A DNA stretch of 64,000 nt. Origin: Deinococcus aestuarii (lineage in GTDB: Bacteria > Deinococcota > Deinococci > Deinococcales > Deinococcaceae). The translations under genes were made by a program, and so were the position numbers. The stretch spans positions 15,278-79,277 of the forward strand of contig NZ_JAHKSN010000025.1 in assembly GCF_018863415.1 (NCBI RefSeq), given 5' to 3'. Shown piece after piece: positions 28,112 to 41,955 of the stretch. Below the pieces are notes generated by a model. It had not been told where the DNA came from, ran no database searches, and worked only from the letters and a program-made list of their open reading frames with translations. Position 1 is the stretch's first letter, and each line of letters starts with the position of its first letter.

Positions 28112-30340
28112 ATGCGCCTGTTGCCCCGCCACTCCCCGCCCGCCCACCTGGGGCGGCTGGCGTTCTCGGCCGTGGCGGGCTTCCTCCTCGCCCTCGTGCT
28201 GGCGCGCGGGGCCGTGAGCGTGGTGCTGGCGGTCGTGCCGCCGGGGCAGCCGTACGTGCGGGCGGTGGTCGGCACCCTCGCCGCGCTGGGGAGCGTGGTG
28301 CTGAGTTTCGGGCTGGCGGGGGCGCTGTCGGCGCGGGCGCTGCCGCTCGCCCGGCTGGGCCTCACGCGGGGGCAGGCACGGGCGCGGGCGGGCGTGGCGG
28401 CGGGGGCGACGGCGGGGCTGCTCGTCGTGCCGGTCGGCGGGCTGATGGGGCTGGCGGGGGTGTACCGGGGCGGGGTGGTCGGGGACGCGCTGGGCGGCTC
28501 GCAGCTCGCCCTGCTCGCCCTCGTGCTGTGCGCGCTCTACGGATTGATCTCGGGGGCGGTGCTCGGGCTGCTCACCCTGCGGGCGGGGCTGGCGTGGCGG
28601 CCCGCCCTGGGGGGCCTCGTCGGCTTCGGGGGGGTGGGGGCGCTCGGCGGGGCGCTGCTGGGCTGGGTGGGCGTGCCCGACGTGCTCGCGGGGGGCGGCT
28701 GGGCGCTCCTGGGGGTGCTCGCCGTCTTCGTGGTCACCTCGCAGGTCGTGGGGGACAGCGCCGTCGCGGCCGGGATCGACGCGGCGGCGGACAGCTCGCG
28801 GCACGACGCGGCGGACGAGCGGCAGGTCAAGCTCACGCTCGCGGCCCTCGGGCTCGCGCTGCTGGGGGTGTGGGGCCTGGGCGAGCGCGCGGTGACCTTC
28901 GTCCAGACGCGCCCGGCGCGCGCCGACCCCCTCGCCGTGCCCGCCGCCTCCGGGTTGAGTTGCGCGGCACCGACGGACTCCCTCGAACTCGCCGTGTGGC
29001 GGGTCACCACGCGGGGCAATCGGCCCGACCTCTCGTGCGGGAACGTCTTCCTGGGCTTCCTGCACACGCCGAACCCCGACCCGGCCTTCAGCGCGCAGCC
29101 GCCCACCCCGCACGGCGGCTTCGACGGCCTCGCCGCGCAGATCGCGGGGGCGCGCAGGGAAGTGCTCTACGCGGTGATGGAGTGGGCGGACGACCCCCGG
29201 CAGGGGCCGGGCGCGGTGCTGGCGCGCGGAGTGGCCGGGCTGTACGGGCGGGTGAGGGCGGACCCGGCGGCCTACCGGGGCGGGGTGACGGTGCGGGTGG
29301 CACTGGGGAACTTCCCGCAGGCGGCCAACCTGGAGTGGGGCTCGCAGGTGTACGCGGCGACGCGCGACCTCCTCGCGGCGGGGGCGCCCCTGCGCGACGA
29401 CCGGGTGGGCTGGCGGGTGGAGGTCGCCAACTACGCGGGCACTTTCCCTCACAGCCACGCCAAGCTGCTCGTGACGGACGGGACGGACCTCACTGTGACG
29501 GGCTTCAACGTGGGGCCGGTCCACCTGCCGTCGGGGCCGACGCGGGGCCACGGCGGCGACGTGCGCGACCTCGGCCTGCGCTTTCGCGGCCCGGTGGCGC
29601 GCGACGGCCTGAACGTCTTCGACGACCTGTGGACCCGCAGCCTCGTGCTGGAGTGCTCGCCGGGCGTGACGGCGCGGAGCGTCCGCTCCTCCTGCCGGAG
29701 CGGGGGACCGGGCGAGCCCACCCACCCGCAGGGCACCGCCCGTTTCCCGCTGACCCGCGCCGGGGACGTGCGCGCCTTCAGCCTCTACCGCCGCGAGGGC
29801 TTCGGGATGGCGGACGACGCCCTCGTCGCGCTGCTGGACGCCTCGCGGGAGAGCGTGGACCTCATGCACGTCAGCTTCAGCATGAACGTGCGGTGCAACC
29901 TCGCCCTGCTCAACCCCCGGCTGTGTCCCCCAGGTGACGCCCTGCCGTGGATGCGGGCCCTCGTCCGCGCCGCCGAACGGGGCGTGACCCTGCGCGCCCT
30001 GCTGTACGAGCACGGCTTCCTGGGGCTGGAAAACCGGGTGGGCCTCGCCGCCCTGCGCCGCGAGCTGCGGGCGCGTGGGCTGGAAGGCCGCCTCCAGGCC
30101 CGCTGGTTCCGGGGCGGCCTGCACGCCAAGACCATGCTGGTGGACGGGCGGATGCTCACGGTGGGCAGCCAGAACCTGCACTACTCCTCGTGGACCCCGC
30201 GCGGCCTGAACGAGTACACCGTCGCCACCACCGCGCCGGAGGCCGCGCGGGGGTACGCCCGCGAGTTCGCCTTCCTGTGGGGGCAAGCCCGTCCCGCCGA
30301 GTTGCCGGGGTGGCTGGAGATGGAGGGGCAGGCGAATTGA
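28112..30340 (+). CDS. Phospholipase D-like protein with N-terminal membrane domain
   Basis: In this 742-residue protein, residues 15-240 hold six or so hydrophobic helices. The rest has two HKD phosphodiesterase motifs: HAKLLVTDGTDLTVTGFN near 448 and HAKTMLVDGRMLTVGSQN near 671. Both carry the His and Lys of the PLD superfamily. Four cysteines in the soluble half (for example ECSPG, RSSCRSG, RCNLAL, RLCPPG) may form disulfides, suggesting an outside location. Cardiolipin synthase is one option, but the large membrane domain differs from ClsA. It precedes the CRISPR array by 146 bases and is not a cas gene. Confidence 0.85.
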   Translation: MRLLPRHSPPAHLGRLAFSAVAGFLLALVLARGAVSVVLAVVPPGQPYVRAVVGTLAALGSVVLSFGLAGALSARALPLARLGLTRGQARARAGVAAGATAGLLVVPVGGLMGLAGVYRGGVVGDALGGSQLALLALVLCALYGLISGAVLGLLTLRAGLAWRPALGGLVGFGGVGALGGALLGWVGVPDVLAGGGWALLGVLAVFVVTSQVVGDSAVAAGIDAAADSSRHDAADERQVKLTLAALGLALLGVWGLGERAVTFVQTRPARADPLAVPAASGLSCAAPTDSLELAVWRVTTRGNRPDLSCGNVFLGFLHTPNPDPAFSAQPPTPHGGFDGLAAQIAGARREVLYAVMEWADDPRQGPGAVLARGVAGLYGRVRADPAAYRGGVTVRVALGNFPQAANLEWGSQVYAATRDLLAAGAPLRDDRVGWRVEVANYAGTFPHSHAKLLVTDGTDLTVTGFNVGPVHLPSGPTRGHGGDVRDLGLRFRGPVARDGLNVFDDLWTRSLVLECSPGVTARSVRSSCRSGGPGEPTHPQGTARFPLTRAGDVRAFSLYRREGFGMADDALVALLDASRESVDLMHVSFSMNVRCNLALLNPRLCPPGDALPWMRALVRAAERGVTLRALLYEHGFLGLENRVGLAALRRELRARGLEGRLQARWFRGGLHAKTMLVDGRMLTVGSQNLHYSSWTPRGLNEYTVATTAPEAARGYAREFAFLWGQARPAELPGWLEMEGQAN

Positions 30341-30486
30341 GGAAGCGCCCGGCCCGCCAGCGTCTAAACTTTGGGAATCAAGGATTGGGCATGGTGCCCG
30401 CGCCGCATGAAAATGTAAGCTGGATCGGACCCTTGCTGAGGGGCTTGTGGGGGGGCGTGCCGGAGAAGACGGTGTATTTTGAGAGT
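30341..30486 (+). promoter_or_regulatory. CRISPR leader region
   Basis: These 146 bases separate the PLD-like gene from the first repeat and end in an AT-richer stretch (GGTGTATTTTGAGAGT). They are placed as the leader because repeats decay at the opposite end and the repeat orientation matches the leader-proximal orientation of other type I-E arrays. No cas gene adjoins it. Confidence 0.5.
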
Positions 30487-33400
30487 GTGTTCCCCACGGG
30501 TGTGGGGATGGACCGTTCCGGGTACTCCTTCCGCCAGTCGTTGATCTGTGTTCCCCACGGGTGTGGGGATGGACCGTCAAGCGCGAGCTGGAGCGGCAGC
30601 GGGAGGTGGTGTTCCCCACGGGTGTGGGGATGGACCGGCGGCCTTCCCACCCTCTGCCTGTTCCGGGATGTGTTCCCCACGGGTGTGGGGATGGACCGTT
30701 GGGCGGCGAGTTGCTGCTGCCGCGAGAAGAGTGTTCCCCACGGGTGTGGGGATGGACCGTCGCGGGCGATGGACCGCAGCTCGGGCATCAAGTGTTCCCC
30801 ACGGGTGTGGGGATGGACCGTGGCCCTCCTGAGCCCGAACATCGCGCTGGCGGTGTTCCCCACGGGTGTGGGGATGGACCGCGCGGGCAACGGCGCCGTG
30901 TACTACACGCCTGGTGTTCCCCACGGGTGTGGGGATGGACCGGTGGCCGAGCGGAACGGGAGGCGCCAGATCATGTGTTCCCCACGGGTGTGGGGATGGA
31001 CCGATCATGCCGTTGCAGGATCGGGGCTTTAATGTGTGTTCCCCACGGGTGTGGGGATGGACCGGTGTGGGGTGACTGCCTCGTCCGGGTGGACCGGTGT
31101 TCCCCACGGGTGTGGGGATGGACCTGCCGTTCATCCGGGCGTAGTGGCCCCCGATGGGTGTTCCCCACGGGTGTGGGGATGGACCGACCATGTTCATGGC
31201 CCTGACCCCCAACTCAAAGTGTTCCCCACGGGTGTGGGGATGGACCGCAGGCGGCCTCCGAGGTCTCGTGGATGATGAAGTGTTCCCCACGGGTGTGGGG
31301 ATGGACCGGGGAACCGTAACTTACGGTGGGTCGTAACCGAGTGTTCCCCACGGGTGTGGGGATGGACCGTCCTCACCGGGAGCGACGTGGGAGAGGACGG
31401 CGTGTTCCCCACGGGTGTGGGGATGGACCGCTCATTGAGGCGATCCGCGCCGCGCAGGCAGGGTGTTCCCCACGGGTGTGGGGATGGACCGCGAACCTCG
31501 ACGCCTCGGACTCCCTGACCGTCGTGTTCCCCACGGGTGTGGGGATGGACCGCCACGCCGCCCTCTTCAACGGGCCTGGACTCGGTGTTCCCCACGGGTG
31601 TGGGGATGGACCTCAGGCCCAGCCCGCCCTCCTGAACCTTCGCCGGTGTTCCCCACGGGTGTGGGGATGGACCGCCATGATCCTCACCCTGCTCCGCGAG
31701 GGCCTCGTGTTCCCCACGGGTGTGGGGATGGACCGTTGGGGTCCACCTCGCGGGCGGGGAGGTAGCGGTGTTCCCCACGGGTGTGGGGATGGACCGCGGG
31801 GCGGTGGTCAGGCTGACGGCCCGGGTTGGTGTTCCCCACGGGTGTGGGGATGGACCGCGCTCGTCCCCCGCCTGGGCAGCGGTCGAGACGTGTTCCCCAC
31901 GGGTGTGGGGATGGACCGATGGACAACGCGAAGGGCGCCCTGCTGGAGTGGTGTTCCCCACGGGTGTGGGGATGGACCGCCCAGCAGCGCGCCCGCCAGC
32001 GTGCCGAACTGGTGTTCCCCACGGGTGTGGGGATGGACCGTCCATCTGGGACGCGCCGCGCGCCTGGTGCCGGTGTTCCCCACGGGTGTGGGGATGGACC
32101 GGCCTGTTGTCCGGCCTCCAGCACCATCTGGATGTGTTCCCCACGGGTGTGGGGATGGACCGATTGCTCTTCGCCAGCAACACCTTGAGGGCCGTGTTCC
32201 CCACGGGTGTGGGGATGGACCGTCGCGCCGCATCGGCTGGACGTACACCCAGGCGTGTTCCCCACGGGTGTGGGGATGGACCGGACAGCGCCACCCCGTT
32301 TTGCATCAGGACACGGTGTTCCCCACGGGTGTGGGGATGGACCGACCCGGGTCTACCTGTCGCCCCTCCGGCTGTTGTGTTCCCCACGGGTGTGGGGATG
32401 GACCGGGCTGGGTCCTGGTGGACAACGTGACCGGGACGTGTTCCCCACGGGTGTGGGGATGGACCGTGTCGGCATGGCCTATTCTCCCGCGTCGAGTTGT
32501 GTTCCCCACGGGTGTGGGGATGGACCGGCCCCGCAGGGGTGGTACCCCACCCTCGACCCGTGTTCCCCACGGGTGTGGGGATGGACCGCTGCTGGCCTAC
32601 CCGCACAATGCCCACAACGCGTGTTCCCCACGGGTGTGGGGATGGACCGCCGTCTGGAGGAAAGGGGCTCTTCCCGGCCCAGTGTTCCCCACGGGTGTGG
32701 GGATGGACCGGTGGGTTTGCGTGCGGCGAGGGCAGCCTTGGTGTGTTCCCCACGGGTGTGGGGATGGACCGGCGCAGACCGCGCAGACCGAGAACGGTAT
32801 CTAGTGTTCCCCACGGGTGTGGGGATGGACCGGCGGACGTGCTGGCCGTGCTGGCGACCCGGGAGTGTTCCCCACGGGTGTGGGGATGGACCGGCGCCGC
32901 AGAGGCGCCGATGGTCAGACATGGAGTGTTCCCCACGGGTGTGGGGATGGACCGCGATCTGGGCCCGGTCGCACATGACGACCACCGTGTTCCCCACGGG
33001 TGTGGGGATGGACCGGTCCTCGACCGCGGCATCCAGGGCGGGCGCAAGTGTTCCCCACGGGTGTGGGGATGGACCTTCACGAACAGCCTGTTCATGGGCG
33101 AACTGCTCGTGTTCCCCACGGGTGTGGGGATGGACCGTTCCCGACGCACTCTGTTGGCGCGGGGTGCGTGTGTTCCCCACGGGTGTGGGGATGGACCGCC
33201 CGCCTCCTCCACCCTCTCGCGCCCCTAAGGGTGTTCCCCACGGGTGTGGGGATGGACCGAGGTCGCGCACGATCTCCAGGCCGCTGGCATCGTGTTCCCC
33301 ACGGGTGTGGGGATGGACCGCCGAGATCGACCAGGAGGCGGTGGACATCGCCGTGTTCCCCACGGGTGTGGGGATGGACCTGTGTACGTGCGGCAGTGGG

Positions 33401-36400
33401 ACGGGGTGAGCGGGTGTTCCCCACGGGTGTGGGGATGGACCGCGGCAGGCGGTGGAGGCGCGCCGGACGAGCGAGTGTTCCCCACGGGTGTGGGGATGGA
33501 CCGAGCTGACCATCGACTACCGCCTGACCTGGGGCGTGTTCCCCACGGGTGTGGGGATGGACCGGGGGTGTGAGCATGGATTACGTGGGCGCTGCAGTGT
33601 TCCCCACGGGTGTGGGGATGGACCGCTCCTCAGGACGATGATCGGCGGTGGCCCGGCGTGTTCCCCACGGGTGTGGGGATGGACCGGGGCAGGACGCCGC
33701 GCAGCTCGCGGCCCTGTCGTGTTCCCCACGGGTGTGGGGATGGACCGTCGTCCGGCCCCATGTCGCGCAACTTCTGGCGGTGTTCCCCACGGGTGTGGGG
33801 ATGGACCGCGCTGGATGAGGGGACGCTGGTCACGCTGCACGTGTTCCCCACGGGTGTGGGGATGGACCGGCGCTCGCCGAACTCGCCCGCAGGGAGGCCA
33901 CGTGTTCCCCACGGGTGTGGGGATGGACCGCCGTCCTCGATGCCCGTCTGTGCATCGGTGTTGTGTTCCCCACGGGTGTGGGGATGGACCGGGTGGCTTC
34001 GAGAACCTCCAGGCCACCCTGCCGTGTTCCCCACGGGTGTGGGGATGGACCGGCCATTGCCGAGGTGAATCTCTCGTCGAAGGCGTGTTCCCCACGGGTG
34101 TGGGGATGGACCGGTGTTCTGGGGGTCATCCCCTCGGGTGAGGGGGTGTTCCCCACGGGTGTGGGGATGGACCGTTTGCCGTGGTGGGGGGTGTCTGTAG
34201 TTCGGCGTGTTCCCCACGGGTGTGGGGATGGACCGTCCACCGGTGTGGACGCTTCGGCGGCCTCGGTGTGTTCCCCACGGGTGTGGGGATGGACCGATGT
34301 GGGAACTGTTCTCGTGTTGCTCGGGCTCGTGTTCCCCACGGGTGTGGGGATGGACCGCCGCCCGCGCTGCTCTGCCTGGCGTCCAAACGGTGTTCCCCAC
34401 GGGTGTGGGGATGGACCGCGCCCGCAGGGTCTGCGTACGTCATCTGCGGCGTGTTCCCCACGGGTGTGGGGATGGACCGTAGCCGCTGTTGCTGGCCGTG
34501 CCGGTGGTGCGTGTTCCCCACGGGTGTGGGGATGGACCCCCTCTGCTGCCCCGCGGTGAGCGCCGTTCTCAGTGTTCCCCACGGGTGTGGGGATGGACCG
34601 CGTTCAGCCTCGGGAACTTCTCGACGGGCAGTGTGTTCCCCACGGGTGTGGGGATGGACCGTTCCCGACGCACTCTGTTGGCGCGGGGTGCGTGTGTTCC
34701 CCACGGGTGTGGGGATGGACCGGTGACGCGCGCGCGCACGAGCACGAGCCCGGTGTGTTCCCCACGGGTGTGGGGATGGACCGGGGCGGGGGGAGCGAGA
34801 TGGTGCCTGATCGCCCGTGTTCCCCACGGGTGTGGGGATGGACCGTTCTCGGCCGTCCAGCTCGTGAACCCCAGGTAGTGTTCCCCACGGGTGTGGGGAT
34901 GGACCGGTGTCTGGGCCGGGAGAGGGGTCTCCCGGCACGTGTTCCCCACGGGTGTGGGGATGGACCGCGGGACCTCTTCGACGCCTTCGAGCCGTACTTG
35001 TGTTCCCCACGGGTGTGGGGATGGACCGCCCACCGGCAGCCTCTACCTGCACTGCGACCCGTGTTCCCCACGGGTGTGGGGATGGACCGTGGGCGACGGC
35101 GGCCCCGCCCCGGCGGCGCACGTGTTCCCCACGGGTGTGGGGATGGACCGCTTCAGGGGCGGGGGAGCGGGAGGCCCGCTGGTGTTCCCCACGGGTGTGG
35201 GGATGGACCGGAGGCGGGCATCTCCACCTACGAGGGGCTGCGGTGTTCCCCACGGGTGTGGGGATGGACCGCCCCAAGTCATGCCCGCCGTCTCGGGCAC
35301 TCTGTGTTCCCCACGGGTGTGGGGATGGACCGCTCTGGTTCGCTGGGGACATGCTGCTGGGCTGGTGTTCCCCACGGGTGTGGGGATGGACCGGCGGCTA
35401 GTCCTTCAGCATCCGGGCTTTCAGGGTGTTCCCCACGGGTGTGGGGATGGACCGCGTTGGAACTGAGGTGGCGGCTCGCAAACGCAGTGTTCCCCACGGG
35501 TGTGGGGATGGACCGTCATGATTCGACTCTGGTGGGGCGATCAGTCGGTGTTCCCCACGGGTGTGGGGATGGACCGTCACGATCAGCCGTTTGCGCTCGT
35601 CGTACATGGTGTTCCCCACGGGTGTGGGGATGGACCGTAGAACACGGAATAACTAGCGTTCCTGTCTCTGTGTTCCCCACGGGTGTGGGGATGGACCGCA
35701 CGTTCGTTCCGTTTGGTGGCGACATGTCCGTGTTCCCCACGGGTGTGGGGATGGACCGTAGTGCGAGCTGAAAGCCCAGCCGTAGTGCAGGTGTTCCCCA
35801 CGGGTGTGGGGATGGACCGCGTAACCGTCCTGACGGTTGCCCCGCTTGCCGGTGTTCCCCACGGGTGTGGGGATGGACCGCCCTGTGCGACGTGGACCGG
35901 CGCGTCATGGACGTGTTCCCCACGGGTGTGGGGATGGACCGTCATGATTCGACTCTGGTGGGGCGATCAGTCGGTGTTCCCCACGGGTGTGGGGATGGAC
36001 CGCCGAACGGGCAGCCAAGGTCCAGGCGTGTGGTGTGTTCCCCACGGGTGTGGGGATGGACCGTGCAGTCCGAAGGCCCGACACCCGCCCGGCGCGTGTT
36101 CCCCACGGGTGTGGGGATGGACCGTGGCCGCCCCGCTCAGGCAGGTGGATTGTTTCGTGTTCCCCACGGGTGTGGGGATGGACCGAACCTTTGATAACAC
36201 CGATCTCTACAGGAAACGTGTTCCCCACGGGTGTGGGGATGGACCGCGCCCGAACAGCGCCACGTCGGGGTGCAGGGGGTGTTCCCCACGGGTGTGGGGA
36301 TGGACCGACCCGGCCCTCGTACCTGTCGGCGAGTTCCAGGTGTTCCCCACGGGTGTGGGGATGGACCGGCCGAACATCGCCTTTGCCAACCTGTCCGGCT

Positions 36401-36490
36401 GTGTTCCCCACGGGTGTGGGGATGGACCGGGAACGTGACCAATGAGCGCGGCGTGGTCGGGGTGTTCCCCACGGGTGTGGGGATGGTCCG
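30487..36490 (+). CRISPR. Type I-E-like CRISPR array: 99 repeats, 98 spacers
   Basis: I traced every repeat start from 30,487 to 36,462. The repeat is 29 bases, starting GTGTTCCCC and ending GATGGACCG, with a CCCCAC/GTGGGG hairpin, the type I-E pattern. Spacing is 61 bases except at five places, so 93 spacers are 32 bases, four are 31 (ending before 32,194, 34,511, 35,182 and 35,730) and one is 33 (before 34,817). The last base of the repeat is G in 94 of 99; it is T at the repeats starting 31,097, 31,585, 33,048 and 33,353, and C at 34,511. Repeat 99 has one internal change (A to T near its end). Two spacers occur twice. No cas genes are in the window. Confidence 0.98.
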
Positions 36491-36521
36491 AGCATTCACC
36501 ACGGGGCGAGCAAAGGGGATA

Positions 36522-36668
36522 AGTGGCTCCACGGATGTGGGAATGGTCCGTGCAGGACTCCGCGGATCGGCGCCAGGATGACGTATCCCCACACTTATGG
36601 AAGCGGCGCGTTCCTCCTATGTTCGTTGACCTACGAACTGTTGCTCTCCACGTAGGTGAAGATGACCG
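36522..36668 (+). repeat. Decayed CRISPR repeats beyond the array
   Basis: After repeat 99 (ending 36,490), degenerate copies end at 36,550, 36,610 and about 36,668, still about 60 bases apart. They match the consensus progressively less well: about 21 of 29, then 15 of 29, then a gapped remnant ending GATGACCG. This is the old, trailer end of the array. I see no gene in 36,491-36,738. Confidence 0.7.
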
Positions 36669-36726
36669 GTCGAGCTGACGGTCAACATAGACCTAAAGTT
36701 GATTGTTCCCTCATCTCCCCGCCCGC

Positions 36727-36738
36727 TAGACTCGCCCC
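36727..36738 (+). promoter_or_regulatory. Leaderless promoter TAGACTCGCCCC
   Basis: TAGACT is followed by exactly 6 bases and GTG 36739. The identical 12 bases precede ATG 58083 and, on the minus strand, ATG 7206. Confidence 0.65.
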
Positions 36739-37875
<1,137 letters not shown>

Positions 37876-37891
37876 GGGGGAGCAGCACCGC

Positions 37892-38302
37892 CTACAGCCC
37901 TCGGCTTCTTTCTATCAATTGCTCCAGCGGACGGGAAATGGGAAAGACTTCTTCTGCCCCGATGGCTTCTTCGTTCAGATGGAAACCGGACCAATAGTCC
38001 GGCCGCCACCGGGTCACGTCATGGTGTCGGTCGGCCCAGAGCAAATCAAAGACCGTGGGCAGGAGGGCGGCGTGAGGATGTCCTTCCACGATGGCGTCGT
38101 TGACGGAGGCCAGGAGGAATTTTCCAACGGAGTCCAACTGGGCGTTGTCAAACCCGGCGGAGTGTTCCTGGTAATACGCCCCGAACTCGGGGAGGCGCGT
38201 GTGGTCGGCGTACACGATTCCCCAGTCCTGATGCCATGACTCGCAGGGGAGTCCCAGGTCTCGTGCGGTCTCGTCGAGGCGATGACGCTTCTGCTCGGCC
38301 AT
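37892..38302 (-). CDS. Hypothetical protein, 136 residues
   Basis: No family is recognised. The protein is acidic, His/Trp/Tyr-rich, and has no signal peptide or membrane segment. It begins MAEQKRHRLDETARDLGLP and contains WHQDWGIVYADHTRLPEF and FDLLWADRHHDVTRWRPDYW, which look like a compact globular fold, such as an immunity- or Imm-like protein. TAGCCT (38,314-38,309) lies exactly 6 bases before ATG 38302. GC content is slightly lower than that of its neighbours. Confidence 0.65.
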   Translation of the reverse strand: MAEQKRHRLDETARDLGLPCESWHQDWGIVYADHTRLPEFGAYYQEHSAGFDNAQLDSVGKFLLASVNDAIVEGHPHAALLPTVFDLLWADRHHDVTRWRPDYWSGFHLNEEAIGAEEVFPISRPLEQLIERSRGL

Positions 38303-38388
38303 GAAATCAGGCTACAACCCTCACTCGCCCCTGACGCCCATCTCTCTAAATCGATTCAGCCCGCCCGTTTTCCTGCTACGCTCGGCGG

Positions 38389-39999
<1,611 letters not shown>

Positions 40000-40061
40000 G
40001 GAGATGACGCTCAGTGCAAAAGTGGGCTTGAGCAGAATTCACAGGACCGCCCTGCTCTCTC

Positions 40062-40210
40062 AGCTCCTCCCCCTTGAGGGGGGAGGTTGAGAGGGGGTGA
40101 CCGTAAGCGACCTGCCGCGCGATGGGAGGGCCAGGCATCCAGCAAGCGACCGAGTGGGTCACACGCCCCCTCACCCCAACCCTCTCCCGCCAGGGGAGAG
40201 GGGGCCAAAC
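40062..40210. repeat. Dispersed intergenic repeat, copy A
   Basis: Two blocks, 40,062-40,089 and 40,157-40,184 (28 bases each), recur exactly and in reverse orientation at 57,946-57,973 and 57,826-57,853. The intervening sequence is diverged. It ends with a GGGGAGAGGGGG-type stretch shared in weaker form. It lies between the convergent alpha-glucosidase and kinase genes, 39,999-40,228. Confidence 0.75.
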
Positions 40211-40227
40211 GAGAATCCCCCAGATCC

Positions 40228-40983
<756 letters not shown>

Positions 40984-41038
40984 ACCCAACGTTAACCCAT
41001 TCGGGGCGGCCGTGGGGGCGAGATCAGCGGCAGACCGG

Positions 41039-41063
41039 AAGCCCCCCGCTGGGAGGGGCCTTC
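41039..41063 (-). terminator. Imperfect GC-rich hairpin after the catalase gene
   Basis: AAGCCCCCC and GGGGCCTT pair with one mismatch around GCTGGGA, between the catalase stop and the kinase promoter. It is a plausible weak terminator. Confidence 0.35.
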
Positions 41064-41091
41064 TTCGCCGTTCCCGGCCGGTGGCCCGGAG

Positions 41092-41955
41092 TCAGGGGAG
41101 TGGTCCGTCCTTCACGCCAGCCGCCTCCGTCATCTGCTGGGTCTCGGCGTAGGCCTGGGGCGTGGGCGGCGCGAGCCTGGGCTCCTGGCCCACCGGCTGG
41201 GCGGCGACGAGGCGGAACTCGCCCATCCCGTCGAGCGAGGGACCCTGGGTCCAGCGGCCCTGCGGAGGCTCGACGCCCTCGATGCCGGTGAACACGTAGT
41301 CGTAGCTCACCTCGCGCAGTTCCTCCCCCACCGGGAAGGAGTTGGGGATCGGCAGGGTGCCGGGGTGCCCGCCGAGTTCCTCGATCACGGCGAGCCACTG
41401 CTGCTGGTGCATGGTGTCGCGCGCGATCAGGAAGCGCAGCATGTCCTTCATGCCGGGGTCGTCGGTGAGCTCGAAGAGGCGGCAGGCCAGCGCCCGGCCC
41501 GTCGCCTCGGCGGTCACGTTGGCGTACATGTCGGCGGCGAGGTTGCCGCTCGCGTACACGTGTGAGCCGTCGAAGGGCACCCCGTTGGCGTCGGAGGCGA
41601 GCGCGGCCATCCCCGCCGAGAGGTACTGGCGCGGGTCACCGCCGCCCATCACGGCCTCCACCAGGGGATTGGCCTTCGCGGCGGCCTCCTGCATGGCGCT
41701 GGCAGACCCCTCCAGGTTCATCGCCACGGCGGTCGCCAGCATCTCGATATGGGCGATCTCCTCGGTGCCGGTCGCCAGCAGCATGTCGCGGTACTTCCCC
41801 GGGCCGCGGGCGCCGAAGGCCTGGAAGAGATACTGGAGACACACCCGCATCTCGCCCTCCACGCCGCCGATGGCCTGTTGCAGGGCGCGGGCAAAGCGGG
41901 GGTCGGGCGTCTCGACACGAACTGGATACTGCAACTTGCCGTCGTAATAGAACAT
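41092..41955 (-). CDS. Manganese catalase
   Basis: The 287-residue protein matches non-haem dimanganese catalases. It begins MFYYDGKLQYPV. Ligand-bearing helices include EGEMRVCLQYLFQ, LATGTEEIAHIEML and ADMYANVTAEATGR...DMLRFLIARDTMHQQQWL, which contain the ExxH and Glu/His pairs of the Mn2 site. It decomposes hydrogen peroxide in the cytoplasm and fits the oxidation-resistant lifestyle. A GGAGGA ribosome site precedes ATG 41955. Confidence 0.94.
   Translation of the reverse strand: MFYYDGKLQYPVRVETPDPRFARALQQAIGGVEGEMRVCLQYLFQAFGARGPGKYRDMLLATGTEEIAHIEMLATAVAMNLEGSASAMQEAAAKANPLVEAVMGGGDPRQYLSAGMAALASDANGVPFDGSHVYASGNLAADMYANVTAEATGRALACRLFELTDDPGMKDMLRFLIARDTMHQQQWLAVIEELGGHPGTLPIPNSFPVGEELREVSYDYVFTGIEGVEPPQGRWTQGPSLDGMGEFRLVAAQPVGQEPRLAPPTPQAYAETQQMTEAAGVKDGPLP

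Noticed and set aside
30370..36590. Many long open frames on both strands across the array, with repeated [10 protein letters not shown] or VHPHTRGEH peptides
   Set aside because: They arise because the 61-base period and stop-free repeat keep all frames open. The peptides are just translated repeats and spacers.
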